Below are positions 9,087-17,899 of a DNA stretch of 64,000 nt, in pieces. A program made the translations under genes and the position numbers. The number at the start of each line of letters is the position of its first letter. Positions within the stretch are counted from its first letter, which is position 1. This DNA comes from Prolixibacteraceae bacterium (lineage in GTDB: Bacteria; Bacteroidota; Bacteroidia; Bacteroidales; Prolixibacteraceae). Where the stretch lies: NCBI GenBank assembly GCA_028282705.1, contig JANQHI010000008.1, positions 23,644 through 87,643 on the forward strand, given 5' to 3'. The notes beneath the pieces were generated by a model, which made no database searches, was not told the DNA's origin, and saw nothing but the letters and a program-made list of their open reading frames with translations.

Positions 9087-9977
9087 CTAGCTCAATTCAA
9101 TATTACTGGTTAGGACTTTCTTTAGCTGAAGGATATCATCTGCTTTATCTTTATAACCCATAGAATCAAAAGCAGATTGTAAAGAACTTATAAGCTTGAG
9201 GATAAAAACCTTATCATTTCCACGCTCAAAATATTTCTTTTCAGATTTAAACTTCATCTTTTTCAAGTAGTATTCAAGCTCTTTACGTCCAGTGATTGAT
9301 CCTTTATTTGAAGGGTTTATGTAAAATAGGATATCAGAATCAACATTCAACCCATGTGCCCTGATAGCTATGTGTTTATCAAAATAGCCCAGCAATGGGT
9401 TTTTAGGGAAATTCACAAAAAACACGGGTAATTCAAGCTTTCTGGCAATAATAGTATATAAAATGGCCAGTGAAATAGGGTTACCCTTTTTGGTCTCCAA
9501 CACTTGGTTTAAAAAGTAATTCTGTGGCGAAGAGGGGTTGGTGTGGTTAATTGAAAAACCATGTTGCTCAAAAAATATGTGGTTGAGGACAGTAATTTTC
9601 TCTAATGAAGTTAAAGAATTATTTAGTTCCAGCCACACATCCTTCCTGATCTGTTCAATTTTAAGGTCAGTTTTAACAGAGTTCAGGTCAGGGTACTGGT
9701 AAAGGTTAACCAGGTTAAAGCCTTCAAGCAAATCTGGGTGTTCTGATTTAACCCAGCTGTCCATCCCTTTTTTCACTTCTTTAAATTGAAGGTTTTGAAT
9801 AAGGTGTTCTATCCTCTGTTGGACGATCTCATCAAGGCTCATTTCCCACATTTCTTCCAATGCAGGTATAATGTGTACATCCTCTTTCATTAGCTCCTTT
9901 TCTACCTGCTCAAAAACGTTCAGATCAGGGTCTTCAAGGAGTTGGATGAGCGCGTCTATTTTCTTGTCCTGTTTCAA
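9087..9977 (-). CDS. SirB1/transglutaminase-like family protein
   Basis: A 296-residue cytoplasmic protein. The first ~100 residues are alpha-helical and HEAT-like. The second half has the SirB1-type transglutaminase-like core, with LETKKGNPISLAILY (about 178-192) and the conserved HIAIRAHG segment. The family lacks a proven function; some members adjoin RNA methyltransferases or peptide release factors. The only start before the conserved helices is a TTG at 9977; the first ATG falls at residue 29. It lies 11 nt downstream of the nucleoside phosphorylase gene and is probably co-transcribed with it. Confidence 0.75.
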   Translation of the reverse strand: MKQDKKIDALIQLLEDPDLNVFEQVEKELMKEDVHIIPALEEMWEMSLDEIVQQRIEHLIQNLQFKEVKKGMDSWVKSEHPDLLEGFNLVNLYQYPDLNSVKTDLKIEQIRKDVWLELNNSLTSLEKITVLNHIFFEQHGFSINHTNPSSPQNYFLNQVLETKKGNPISLAILYTIIARKLELPVFFVNFPKNPLLGYFDKHIAIRAHGLNVDSDILFYINPSNKGSITGRKELEYYLKKMKFKSEKKYFERGNDKVFILKLISSLQSAFDSMGYKDKADDILQLKKVLTSNIELS

Positions 9978-9988
9978 AATCTTTAATT

Positions 9989-10861
9989 TTAATAGGTTAT
10001 AATAGATAAGGTTTTTTTTATCAGTTGTTCCATATTGCTATGGTAGTTTTCATTGGCCTGTCGGGTTACCCTGTTGGCTATGATGGCACAGACACAAACA
10101 GCCTGATGCCCCAATAACTTTGAAAGCCCATATATAGCTGAACTTTCCATTTCATAATTGGTTATTTTTAACCCCCCATTACCTTCAAATTCTTCAATTT
10201 TTTTATTTAACTCAGGGTCTGCAAGGAGTAACCTTACCACTCTTCCTTGAGGTCCATAGAATCCTGGTGCAGAAATAGTTACCCCATATTTAAATTCAGT
10301 TGCTGAGAACCTTTCCAATAACTCAGCAGAAGCATCTACTGCATATGGGGTAGGCAATGATTTCCCCCAATTAGTAAACTGTTTGAAGCTATTCTCAAAT
10401 TCAAGGTCAGATATGTTTTCCCTGCCTGCATAAAAATTAAGCATACCATCAAATCCTAGCGATTTTTTAGAAACTACATAAGAGTCAACTGGTATGTCAT
10501 GTTGCAATGCTCCTGAAGTACCTATCCTTATAAAGCTCAATTGTTTATGCTGTTCCTTTACCTTTCTTGTTGCCAGGTCAATATTTGCAAGGGCGTCCAG
10601 CTCTGTAATAACAATATCAATGTTATCAGTTCCTATGCCTGTGGAAATTACACTTAAACGTTGACCATTGTACCAACCTGTTTTTGTAACAAATTCGCGG
10701 TTTTCAACTTTCAGCTCTACCTTTTCGAAATTTGATGCAACCAAATCAACCCGTGCTGGGTCGCCAACCAGTATAATTTTATCGGCAACCTGTCCTGGTT
10801 TCAAATGCAAATGGAAAATTGTCCCATCCTTATTTAGTATCAATTCCGAATCTTTGATCAT
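9989..10861 (-). CDS. Nucleoside phosphorylase (uridine phosphorylase-like)
   Basis: The ATG at 10861 is preferred to an upstream TTG because MIKDSELILNKDG is the usual N-terminus of this group. Core motifs are ILVGDPARV (phosphate-binding loop, about 30), STGIGTDNIDIVITEL (about 90-105), IRIGTSGALQ (about 130) and the late NYEMESSAIYGLS with the ribose-binding Met-Glu. The 290-residue protein belongs to the PNP/UDP family and splits a nucleoside with phosphate, most likely uridine. Substrate choice between uridine and purine nucleosides cannot be settled by reading. Confidence 0.88.
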   Translation of the reverse strand: MIKDSELILNKDGTIFHLHLKPGQVADKIILVGDPARVDLVASNFEKVELKVENREFVTKTGWYNGQRLSVISTGIGTDNIDIVITELDALANIDLATRKVKEQHKQLSFIRIGTSGALQHDIPVDSYVVSKKSLGFDGMLNFYAGRENISDLEFENSFKQFTNWGKSLPTPYAVDASAELLERFSATEFKYGVTISAPGFYGPQGRVVRLLLADPELNKKIEEFEGNGGLKITNYEMESSAIYGLSKLLGHQAVCVCAIIANRVTRQANENYHSNMEQLIKKTLSIITY

Positions 10862-10999
10862 TGCTTTTACATTATCTGACGATTCAAAACTATTTAAAAA
10901 TGACCTAATAGTCAATTAGTTAGAGGCTAAGATATCAACAGTTAACAAAATATTTTGGGTTAAGGGTGTTAATAATATGGTATTTGAATATTAATCTTG

Positions 11000-11007
11000 T
11001 ACATTTG
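11000..11007 (+). promoter_or_regulatory. Candidate -7 element of the prohibitin-family gene
   Basis: TACATTTG is an exact TAnnTTTG. A TTTG at 10983-10986 is only 13 nt upstream, too close for the usual spacing, so the -33 box is doubtful. The leader would be about 90 nt. Confidence 0.35.
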
Positions 11008-11102
11008 TTTTACTAAATATAAGGCAAAAATTACGGTGAAGTTTTAGCTCATTTAGATGGTTTTATTTTCAGGCAATGTATTAATAATTAAAATTTTATA
11101 CT

Positions 11103-11921
11103 ATGAAGTTTAATTTGAAAAATTCTTACATTATAGCAGCAGTTGTTGTGCTTATTGTATTGCTCCTTTTCGGTAACCGCATGTTTGTGATTTTAGACCC
11201 AGGTGAGAGGGGTGTAATATTTCGCCCATATACAACTGGGTTAGATAAAGACAATGTTTATACTGAAGGGTTCCACATACTTGCTCCCTGGAATGAAATG
11301 TTTGTATACAATGTAAAAGAGCAACAACGCGAGGAAACAATGGATGTCCTTGATAAAAATGGTTTATCAATTACCATGGATGTTACAGTTAGGTTCAACC
11401 CTACATACCTGAAAATTGGTTTCTTGCATGAGCGTTTTGGTGTTAATTTCATAAATACCCTGGTAGTCCCGGAAGTTCGCTCATCTGTGCGCCAGGTGGC
11501 AGGGCGTTACACTGCAGAGGAGATTTATTCAACTAAGAGGAGTGAAGTTGAAAATTCAATCATTACTGAAACCAAAGAGGTGTTGAGTGAAAACTTTATT
11601 GACATGAAGGCACTGCTTATCCGCTCAATTAACCTTCCTCCACAAATAAAAAGTGCTATTGAAGAAAAATTGAAAACAGAGCAAGAAGCATTGGCTTATA
11701 CATTCCGCCTTGAGCGTGAAAAATCGGAAGCTGAAAGGAAAAGGATTGAGGCACAAGGTATATCTGATTACAATAGGATCATTAGTGCAAGTTTGACAGA
11801 TAAGATACTAAAACAAAGGGGCATAGAGGCTACTTTGGAATTGGCTAATTCTCCTAACTCAAAAATAGTAGTAGTTGGAAGTGGCAAAGATGGCCTCCCT
11901 TTGATCCTTGGCAATAATTAA
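11103..11921 (+). CDS. Prohibitin family (SPFH/Band 7) membrane protein
   Basis: A 272-residue protein with one N-terminal membrane helix (residues 9-29), then an SPFH domain with the prohibitin signature LDPGERGVIFRPYTTGL and TEGFHILAPWNE, and a long C-terminal helix (about 190-235) ending in GIEATLELANSPNSKIVVVG. Family members form large rings at the membrane and often guard or regulate FtsH-type proteases. It is monocistronic, with a terminator just after the stop codon. Family is certain; the cellular role is inferred. Confidence 0.9.
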   Translation: MKFNLKNSYIIAAVVVLIVLLLFGNRMFVILDPGERGVIFRPYTTGLDKDNVYTEGFHILAPWNEMFVYNVKEQQREETMDVLDKNGLSITMDVTVRFNPTYLKIGFLHERFGVNFINTLVVPEVRSSVRQVAGRYTAEEIYSTKRSEVENSIITETKEVLSENFIDMKALLIRSINLPPQIKSAIEEKLKTEQEALAYTFRLEREKSEAERKRIEAQGISDYNRIISASLTDKILKQRGIEATLELANSPNSKIVVVGSGKDGLPLILGNN

Positions 11922-11941
11922 AAAAAACAATAGGCAATATA

Positions 11942-11971
11942 GCCCGGGCTCTTGTGGGGTCCGGGCATTTT
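11942..11971 (+). terminator. Intrinsic terminator after the prohibitin gene
   Basis: GCCCGG (11942-11947) and CCGGGC (11961-11966) pair around a 13-nt loop and are followed by ATTTTTA. It lies 17 nt before the thioesterase start codon. Confidence 0.75.
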
Positions 11972-11987
11972 TATATCTTTTAGTATT

Positions 11988-12482
11988 ATGAAGAAAATAG
12001 TTAACCCATTTATTAAATATCCTGAAGAAGATTTTTACTGTATTGGATGCTCCCCACACAATAAAACAGGCTTAAACCTCCATTTTTATGATGTAGGTAG
12101 TGAACTGATTACCCATTGGGTGCCTGAAAACAAATATATGGGTTATAAAAATGTTTTGCATGGTGGCATGCAAGCTTTGCTTGTTGATGAAATTGCAGCT
12201 TGGGTAGTTTACACCAAATGTGAAACAGTAGGGGTTACTTCTGAAATGAATATAAAATATCATAAACCTGTGCATATCACTTCTCGTGAAATAAAAATAA
12301 GTGGGAAATTAGTGGGTTTTGATGAAAATTTGGCAATTGTTGAATGTAGCATTACCAATTCATCAGGGGCAATTTGTTGTTCTGCCACTGTTAACTATTA
12401 TTGTTTCCCAAAAGCAATTGCTGAACGGAAATATAATTACCCTGGCATTAAAGCATTCTATAATGAAAATTCTAAAGCATAG
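11988..12482 (+). CDS. PaaI-type hotdog thioesterase
   Basis: A 164-residue single hotdog domain. The block KNVLHGGMQALLVDEIAAW carries the HGG loop and the catalytic acid (Asp) of PaaI-like acyl-CoA thioesterases. The N-terminus has the Cys-rich CIGCSPHNKTGLNL segment common in this subgroup. ATG 11988 is preferred to an upstream non-ATG start that would lie inside the preceding terminator. The acyl-CoA substrate is unknown. Confidence 0.85.
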   Translation: MKKIVNPFIKYPEEDFYCIGCSPHNKTGLNLHFYDVGSELITHWVPENKYMGYKNVLHGGMQALLVDEIAAWVVYTKCETVGVTSEMNIKYHKPVHITSREIKISGKLVGFDENLAIVECSITNSSGAICCSATVNYYCFPKAIAERKYNYPGIKAFYNENSKA

Positions 12483-12570
12483 CCATAATACCCTAAACAC
12501 TAAATGGGTACAAGCTTAGCCTTTAAGTCTTAATGGGGATAATAAATATTGGTGGAATTAATTAATCATC

Positions 12571-12753
12571 CTAAGATTCATCAAATTGACCATCCTCTAG
12601 GGGAAAATTGTCAAAATTCTCGTCATCAAACTCATCATAAATGGATAATTTTCTTTTAGAGCTTCTGTCTTTTTTGGTAGCCCTTGTATTCTTCCTGTCT
12701 AATTTGTCGACATTTGAAACATGATTTTTTTTAGAACTTCCTTTAGGTTTCAT
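12571..12753 (-). CDS. Small bipolar charged protein, function unknown
   Basis: A 60-residue open frame from an ATG. Its first ~37 residues are very basic (many Lys, Arg, Ser, Asn) and its last ~23 very acidic (DEFDDENFDNFPLEDGQFDES). No membrane segment, signal or known motif is visible. The charge split could suit a nucleic-acid-binding tail with an acidic partner-binding end. Coding status rests on composition and on the start and stop being in an otherwise empty gap, so it is moderately sure. Confidence 0.5.
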   Translation of the reverse strand: MKPKGSSKKNHVSNVDKLDRKNTRATKKDRSSKRKLSIYDEFDDENFDNFPLEDGQFDES

Positions 12754-12978
12754 TTTAAATATACACTAAACAGTTGAATTGAAATTAATTACGCATATAA
12801 CTAAAACAAAAGTTTCTTAGTTCAAAATATAAAATAAATCAAATAAGTTGATTAAAATGTACAAAATTTTAAGTAGAAATTCAATATTTGGCAGGACTGA
12901 TTTTCCACGAATATTTGAATTTAAAGTGCATAAAATATAAAATCCTTACATTCGTTTTTTATTGAACAGGTTTTACAT

Positions 12979-13005
12979 TGCCTGACTGTGCAAGCCAGGC
13001 AGGCA
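12979..13005. repeat. Small inverted repeat in the leader of the OmpA-family gene
   Basis: TGCCTG (12979-12984) and CAGGCA (13000-13005) are inverted repeats with a 15-nt spacer that holds a second CAGGC copy. It sits 35 nt upstream of the start codon, in a stretch where the preceding ~220 nt are AT-rich and show nothing else recognisable. Confidence 0.35.
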
Positions 13006-13039
13006 TGAGTTACCACAAAAAATAAACAATTATAAACGA

Positions 13040-14983
13040 ATGAAGTACTATATAAAAATATGTGTGAAATTGGTTTTGATTGTAGCCCTATCTTTTCATT
13101 GGCAGGATGGTTTTACACAAGCATCTAAAAAGAGCAAAAAGCTTCATGAGAAAGCCAGTGCAGCTTATAGTGCAGGAGAATTGAAGGACGCAATAAGCTA
13201 TTCCAAGGAAGTTTTGAAAAGAAATAACTTCCACTTGAATACCCTATTGTTGCTGGCTGATATATATAATGAGTTGGATTCTACCAGGCTTGAAATAACC
13301 TATTTAAATATGGCTGATTCTATGGGTACTGGAAACCAACCATTGATTTTATACAGGTTAGGGGAAGCCAACTTATCTTTAGGCAATTACAAGGCTGCTA
13401 AAGAGGCATTTTCAAAATATCTGGAAAAAGTTGGAAAAAAAACCAGGCGCGGAATTACTGTCCTTAAAAAAATTGAGCAATGCAAATTTGCCATAAACTC
13501 AATGGCAAACCCTAGAACAGGGAAAGTGACCCCAATACCTGGCTTAATAAATACACAGATGGATGAATATTGGCCAAGCCTAACAGTTGATAATCAACAA
13601 TTGGTTTTTACCAGGTTGGTTTCTCATCCTATTAATAAAAATTGGAAACAGGAAGATTTTTACATGGCAACCTCAGATAGTATTTACTGGGCTGTAGCAG
13701 AACCCATTATCGAGCTTAATACCCCTGATAATGAAGGGGCACAAACCATATCAGCCGATGGGAAGGTATTTTTTTTTACAGCCTGTAACCGACCTGATGG
13801 TTATGGAAGCTGTGATATTTACTATTCAATCCATAAAGATGGGAAGTGGGCGAAACCTGCAAATGCTGGGAAAGGGTTGAATACTTCTAAATGGGAATCA
13901 CAACCCTCATTTTCAGCTAATTCAGGTTACCTTTATTATTCAAGCAATAAGGCTGGAGGATATGGAAAAAAAGATATTTGGCGTGTTAGGTTAAAAGGGT
14001 TTGGCAAATCAGGAAAGTTGGTTTTTGGCGAGCACCAAAACCTTGGCAATGTGATAAATACAAAGGGTAATGAGGCTTCACCATGCATCCATTTTGATGG
14101 GCAAACCCTTTATTTTTCTTCTGATGACTGGATGGGGTTTGGCAAATCAGACATATTTTATTCAGCACTAAAAGAAGATAATACCTGGAGCCAACCTGTC
14201 AACCTGGGATATCCCATAAATACCCATAATGAAGAACAGGGGTTTATAGTTGATGCAACAGGAGGTAATGCTTATTTTGCCTCAGACAGGGAAAAAGAGA
14301 ATGGATTGGATATATATATTACACCCCTACATAAGGACTTACAGCCTAATCCAGTTACATATGTTAAGGGAAACATTGTTGATGAGGCTAGTTTAAAACC
14401 TTTATCAGCAAAAGTTGAAATTTATAACCTTGGCAACAAGAATGCCCTGGTTAATTCGGAAAACCCATTTTACCAGGGAGAATTCCTAACATGCCTGCCT
14501 GTTGGGGCAAGGTATGCATTTAATGTTTCTAAGGCAGGATACCTGTTTTTTTCAGAATCAATTGACCTGAATGATATTCACTCAGCAGTTGACCCATTTA
14601 TATTCACCATAAAATTAGTCCCAATTAAAATTGGGGAAGCTTTAGTTTTGCGTAACCTGTATTTTAATACAGATTCATATGAAATTCTGGGTGAGTCATT
14701 TGTTGAACTTGAAAAACTGCATCAATTTTTAGTTGAAAATGCATCCATAAGGGTTGAAATAGAAGGGCATACTGACAGTGTTGGCACTGAGGCATATAAT
14801 ATTGAATTGTCTGAGAACAGGGCAAAAGCAGTTTACTCCTACCTTACATCAAAGGGGATACAAAAAGAAAGGATCACCTGGAAAGGGTATGGTTTTTTAA
14901 AGCCTGTTTCCGAGAATTCAACAAAAAAGGGGAGGAGCATGAACAGGAGGACTGAAGTGAGGATAACTGGCATTGGCAACTAA
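13040..14983 (+). CDS. TPR / PD40 propeller / CRD / OmpA-domain protein (PorE-like architecture)
   Basis: A 647-residue exported protein with four domains in order: signal peptide (1-26, ending in FTQ), TPR-like helices (about 28-150), a PD40/WD40-like propeller with repeated SxDGxxxxF and SxxxGGYGxxDI units (about 170-440), a carboxypeptidase-regulatory-like beta domain (about 447-530), and a C-terminal OmpA peptidoglycan-binding domain with VEIEGHTDSVGTEAYNIELSENRAKAV (about 573-600). This order matches PorE (PG1058), the type IX secretion protein that ties the machine to peptidoglycan, as I recall it. Many Bacteroidota carry paralogues with the same order, and no other T9SS gene is nearby, so the PorE name is only a candidate. 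Confidence 0.85.
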   Translation: MKYYIKICVKLVLIVALSFHWQDGFTQASKKSKKLHEKASAAYSAGELKDAISYSKEVLKRNNFHLNTLLLLADIYNELDSTRLEITYLNMADSMGTGNQPLILYRLGEANLSLGNYKAAKEAFSKYLEKVGKKTRRGITVLKKIEQCKFAINSMANPRTGKVTPIPGLINTQMDEYWPSLTVDNQQLVFTRLVSHPINKNWKQEDFYMATSDSIYWAVAEPIIELNTPDNEGAQTISADGKVFFFTACNRPDGYGSCDIYYSIHKDGKWAKPANAGKGLNTSKWESQPSFSANSGYLYYSSNKAGGYGKKDIWRVRLKGFGKSGKLVFGEHQNLGNVINTKGNEASPCIHFDGQTLYFSSDDWMGFGKSDIFYSALKEDNTWSQPVNLGYPINTHNEEQGFIVDATGGNAYFASDREKENGLDIYITPLHKDLQPNPVTYVKGNIVDEASLKPLSAKVEIYNLGNKNALVNSENPFYQGEFLTCLPVGARYAFNVSKAGYLFFSESIDLNDIHSAVDPFIFTIKLVPIKIGEALVLRNLYFNTDSYEILGESFVELEKLHQFLVENASIRVEIEGHTDSVGTEAYNIELSENRAKAVYSYLTSKGIQKERITWKGYGFLKPVSENSTKKGRSMNRRTEVRITGIGN

Positions 14984-14985
14984 AG

Positions 14986-15018
14986 CAAAAACAGCCACCA
15001 CAAAATGGCAGCTGTTTT
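14986..15018. terminator. Bidirectional terminator
   Basis: AAAACAGCCA and TGGCAGCTGTTTT arms surround a CCACAAAA loop, between the converging OmpA and thioredoxin-like genes. Confidence 0.7.
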
Positions 15019-15083
15019 ACCTTCTACTACTTTCCCAACATCCACTTCCTGATTGGAAATGAATACATCAACCTCTATTACAA

Positions 15084-15425
15084 TTACTTAAAAACTTCAT
15101 TTAAGATTCCTTCTATTTGTTCCTTTGACTGTATGCTTGTAGTAGCTTTAACTACTTTCCCGTTTTTATAATACATTACAAATGGAAGCCCCATAAAAGC
15201 CCTGCATTCTGGTGCATTCCTGATCACTTCAGCATCAGGGATATCAAACTCCATATCAGCAAATTTTATGTGTGGGTATTTTCCTTCAAACTCAGTCATA
15301 GCAGCATAAACTGGTATACACATGGACCCCATCCTCCCACAACAAATCATTACATTCTCATTTTCTTCAAGGACTTGTTTATGCCCCTTTTTTGACAATA
15401 CATGATGTAAATTGGTATGTAACAT
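15084..15425 (-). CDS. Thioredoxin-fold protein with an altered active site
   Basis: A 113-residue thioredoxin-like protein. The fold marks are a central VMICCGRMGSMCIPVYAAM where thioredoxin has WCGPC, a following FADMEFD strand, and the cis-proline loop MGLPFVMYYKNGKVV. The usual C-x2-C is replaced by a Cys pair six residues apart (CGRMGSMC), preceded by a further Cys. It may be a redox protein with a different disulfide or a non-redox thioredoxin-fold chaperone. It has no signal peptide, so it is cytoplasmic. Confidence 0.75.
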   Translation of the reverse strand: MLHTNLHHVLSKKGHKQVLEENENVMICCGRMGSMCIPVYAAMTEFEGKYPHIKFADMEFDIPDAEVIRNAPECRAFMGLPFVMYYKNGKVVKATTSIQSKEQIEGILNEVFK

Positions 15426-15591
15426 TTTAAAATTATTAATTTATAAATATACATATCTATATAACTAAAATTATACCAAATTGTTTGAGTAAGCCAATTT
15501 GGCATAAGATATTTTCAAAGTATGAATATTTTTCATTTGATAAGCCATAAACAAAAAAGGTTTGATAAATTTATATCCTTAATGATGTTGC

Positions 15592-16872
15592 ATGGATAAG
15601 CTTATAACCTTTATTTTAATTCTTGCATTGTGCTGGGGCTTCAGTTCAGCACAATCCCAGAAAGCCTTTACAAAGAAGGAGCTTTTAGCACTTGAGTTAC
15701 CAGAAAACCTAAGGTTGATAAATGGGAAAAAAGTAAGGAGGGCTAAAAAATGGGAGAGTAAAAGAAGGCCTGAATTATTGGCACTTTTTGAGAACCTGGT
15801 TTATGGGAAGATCCCAGGTGAATTGGATTATTCTTCGGTTGATGCAATTGAAGAAGGAAATAATGCCATAAGCAATAAGGCAATTCGCAAACAAGTATTG
15901 CTAACATTCAAAAAAGGCAACCTGGAGCTTCCTGTAAACCTGTTAATGTACCTACCTAAAACAAAAAAGAAAGTACCCGTATTTTTGGGGTATAATTCCA
16001 CGGGTAACCATTCTGTTATTTATGACCCTGAGATTTTCCTTACAGAAGCATGGGTTATTGATAACCCTTCACTAGGTATTATTAATAACCAGATTACAGA
16101 ACAGTCACGTGGGGTTATGTCAAGCCATTGGCCTATTGAAAAAATAATAGACAGTGGTTATGGCCTGGTAACCTTCTATTATGGAGAGATCGACCCCGAC
16201 AAAGATGATTTTACTGATGGTGCCCATCCATTTTTTTATGATAATTTATTTACACGCCCCAACATTAAAGAATGGGGAGCTATTGCTGCATGGGCATGGG
16301 GGCTGATAAAGGCAATGGATTATCTGCATGAGGAAGAAATGGTTGATGAGGAAAGGGTTATTGCAATTGGGCATTCACAGTTGGGGAAAGCAGCTTTGTG
16401 GGCTTCTGCCCTTGATGAGCGTTTTGCCATGGTAATAACCAACAATTCAGGGATAGGGGGTGCAGCACTTTTCAACTGGCACGAGGGAGAGGCCATCAAA
16501 GATGTAAATGATAAATACCAACATTGGTTTTGTGATGGTTTCAACTATTATAATTTTAATGAAAGGGTGTTGCCTATTGACCAACATAACCTGATTGGCT
16601 TGATTGCCCCAAGGCCCGTTTATATTGCCAATAGGTTAGGAGGCCATAACCCTGCCAGGGAGTTCTTGTCAGCTTATTTTGCAACCCCTGTATATAAATT
16701 ATATGGTAAAAAGGGTATAGAGGAAGCCATATTGCCAAAAGCCAGCCAACCAATAATGAACCAGGTTGGTTATCATTTGAGATATGGGAAATCAGGAAAT
16801 ATTTTATATGATTGGCAGCAATATATCCTTTTTGCAGACTTTCACCTGAAAAATAATATCAGTGGTAACTAG
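15592..16872 (+). CDS. CE15-like alpha/beta hydrolase with degenerate catalytic residues
   Basis: A 426-residue exported alpha/beta hydrolase (signal peptide ends at about residue 21). The fold and several blocks match bacterial CE15 glucuronoyl esterases: EWGAIAAWAWGLIKAMDYL, the nucleophile elbow IAIGHSQLGKAALW (Ser262), LPIDQHNLIGLIAPRPVYIA, and QVGYHLRYG near the C-terminus. CE15 enzymes cut esters between lignin and glucuronoxylan. Three positions differ from the family as I know it: the oxyanion Arg after the Ser is Gln263, the late GxH-D is GKSG (Ser401 where His is expected), and the acidic EED loop reads LGGHN. It is either inactive or has changed chemistry. Its stop abuts the methyltransferase stop on the other strand. 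Confidence 0.75.
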   Translation: MDKLITFILILALCWGFSSAQSQKAFTKKELLALELPENLRLINGKKVRRAKKWESKRRPELLALFENLVYGKIPGELDYSSVDAIEEGNNAISNKAIRKQVLLTFKKGNLELPVNLLMYLPKTKKKVPVFLGYNSTGNHSVIYDPEIFLTEAWVIDNPSLGIINNQITEQSRGVMSSHWPIEKIIDSGYGLVTFYYGEIDPDKDDFTDGAHPFFYDNLFTRPNIKEWGAIAAWAWGLIKAMDYLHEEEMVDEERVIAIGHSQLGKAALWASALDERFAMVITNNSGIGGAALFNWHEGEAIKDVNDKYQHWFCDGFNYYNFNERVLPIDQHNLIGLIAPRPVYIANRLGGHNPAREFLSAYFATPVYKLYGKKGIEEAILPKASQPIMNQVGYHLRYGKSGNILYDWQQYILFADFHLKNNISGN

Positions 16873-17859
16873 TTAACTTATAGGGGTTTTCTTTTGGTAC
16901 ACCCCAAATACCAAATTGCTTTTTTCAAGCTTAAGGAAATCATCTTCAAGAGTGAACAAGAGATTCAGTAACTGTTTATTTTCTTCAGTTTCTTCTACAA
17001 AATTGTGGGATATATCTTTTAACAGGGGCATTAGGATATTACCTCCCAAAGGTTTTTCTTCAAGGGTATTGAAATGGCTTCTTATGGCAGGGATGATGCT
17101 CTCAGATTCAATTGCTTCAGAAGGGTCAGTTACCAGCATCCTTAATATGCCAGGACCACTGACTGACCTTTTTTTTAACCCTTTTGCCAGCCTTTGTTTT
17201 TTATCATCAGGGAGTACATCTTTCAAAATCCTGTTTATTTCAAATAGCTGGTGCTTGGCCCATTGCAGCCTGTTTGGCCCCACATATTCATTTGTAATCA
17301 GCAATCCATCATTTTTCAAGGCTTTATAAACCTTTGTGCCTAACAATTCCTGCATGTTTTTAAAATGATGCAATGAGGAATGGAACAGTATTATATCATA
17401 AAATTCAGGAGAAAGGCTGGTTTTATTTACATTAGCAATTTCAAAAACCATGTTTTTTAACCCTTCCTTTTGTGCAATAACCATAGCTTCATTTAACAAG
17501 TTGGGGGAAAGGTCAATACATTTGACTTCAGAAAAGCATCTGTGCCTGGCAAAATTCAGCTCATGGCTGCAACTTCCACTACCTAATGACAATAATTTAA
17601 GGTTGTTTTTTCCTTTTAAATATTCCCCAACTATATAATCTTCATAGTTAATATCAGGATTGCCACTAATTTTTGTGTTCCACCTTTTTCTTACTTCAGG
17701 TATGATCCACCAGTTGGCATGTGGGTAATTGGTTTTGTTAAAAGTAGAGGTTGTCCTTTTAGCTTGGTTAAAGGTAAATTTTGACAGGATATAACCTATC
17801 CCCCTTTGGTGTAGTTTTGAATACAGGTCAATAAAATCATCCTTTGTAACCAACCTCAT
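16873..17859 (-). CDS. Class I SAM-dependent methyltransferase
   Basis: A 328-residue cytoplasmic protein with a Rossmann methyltransferase core: motif I LLSLGSGSCSHE (about residue 95), the acidic end of strand 2 (CIDLSPNLL), and FDIILFHSSLHH (here YDIILFHSSLHHF) as motif III/IV. An N-terminal helical extension and a C-terminal ~130-residue segment fall outside the core. Acceptor unknown. It is in tail-to-tail contact with the CE15-like gene and only about 40 nt upstream of tonB on the same strand. Confidence 0.8.
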   Translation of the reverse strand: MRLVTKDDFIDLYSKLHQRGIGYILSKFTFNQAKRTTSTFNKTNYPHANWWIIPEVRKRWNTKISGNPDINYEDYIVGEYLKGKNNLKLLSLGSGSCSHELNFARHRCFSEVKCIDLSPNLLNEAMVIAQKEGLKNMVFEIANVNKTSLSPEFYDIILFHSSLHHFKNMQELLGTKVYKALKNDGLLITNEYVGPNRLQWAKHQLFEINRILKDVLPDDKKQRLAKGLKKRSVSGPGILRMLVTDPSEAIESESIIPAIRSHFNTLEEKPLGGNILMPLLKDISHNFVEETEENKQLLNLLFTLEDDFLKLEKSNLVFGVYQKKTPIS

Positions 17860-17899
17860 TGCAGGTAATATTTAATTGTAAAGGGATAATCAAAGGAGG

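Noticed and set aside
12979..13005. Mobile-element end near the OmpA-family gene
   Set aside because: The inverted repeat is only 6 bp and has no target duplication or matching partner.
15592..16872. Frameshift or pseudogene explanation for the CE15-like gene
   Set aside because: The frame is intact at full length with a good signal peptide. Only individual residues differ.
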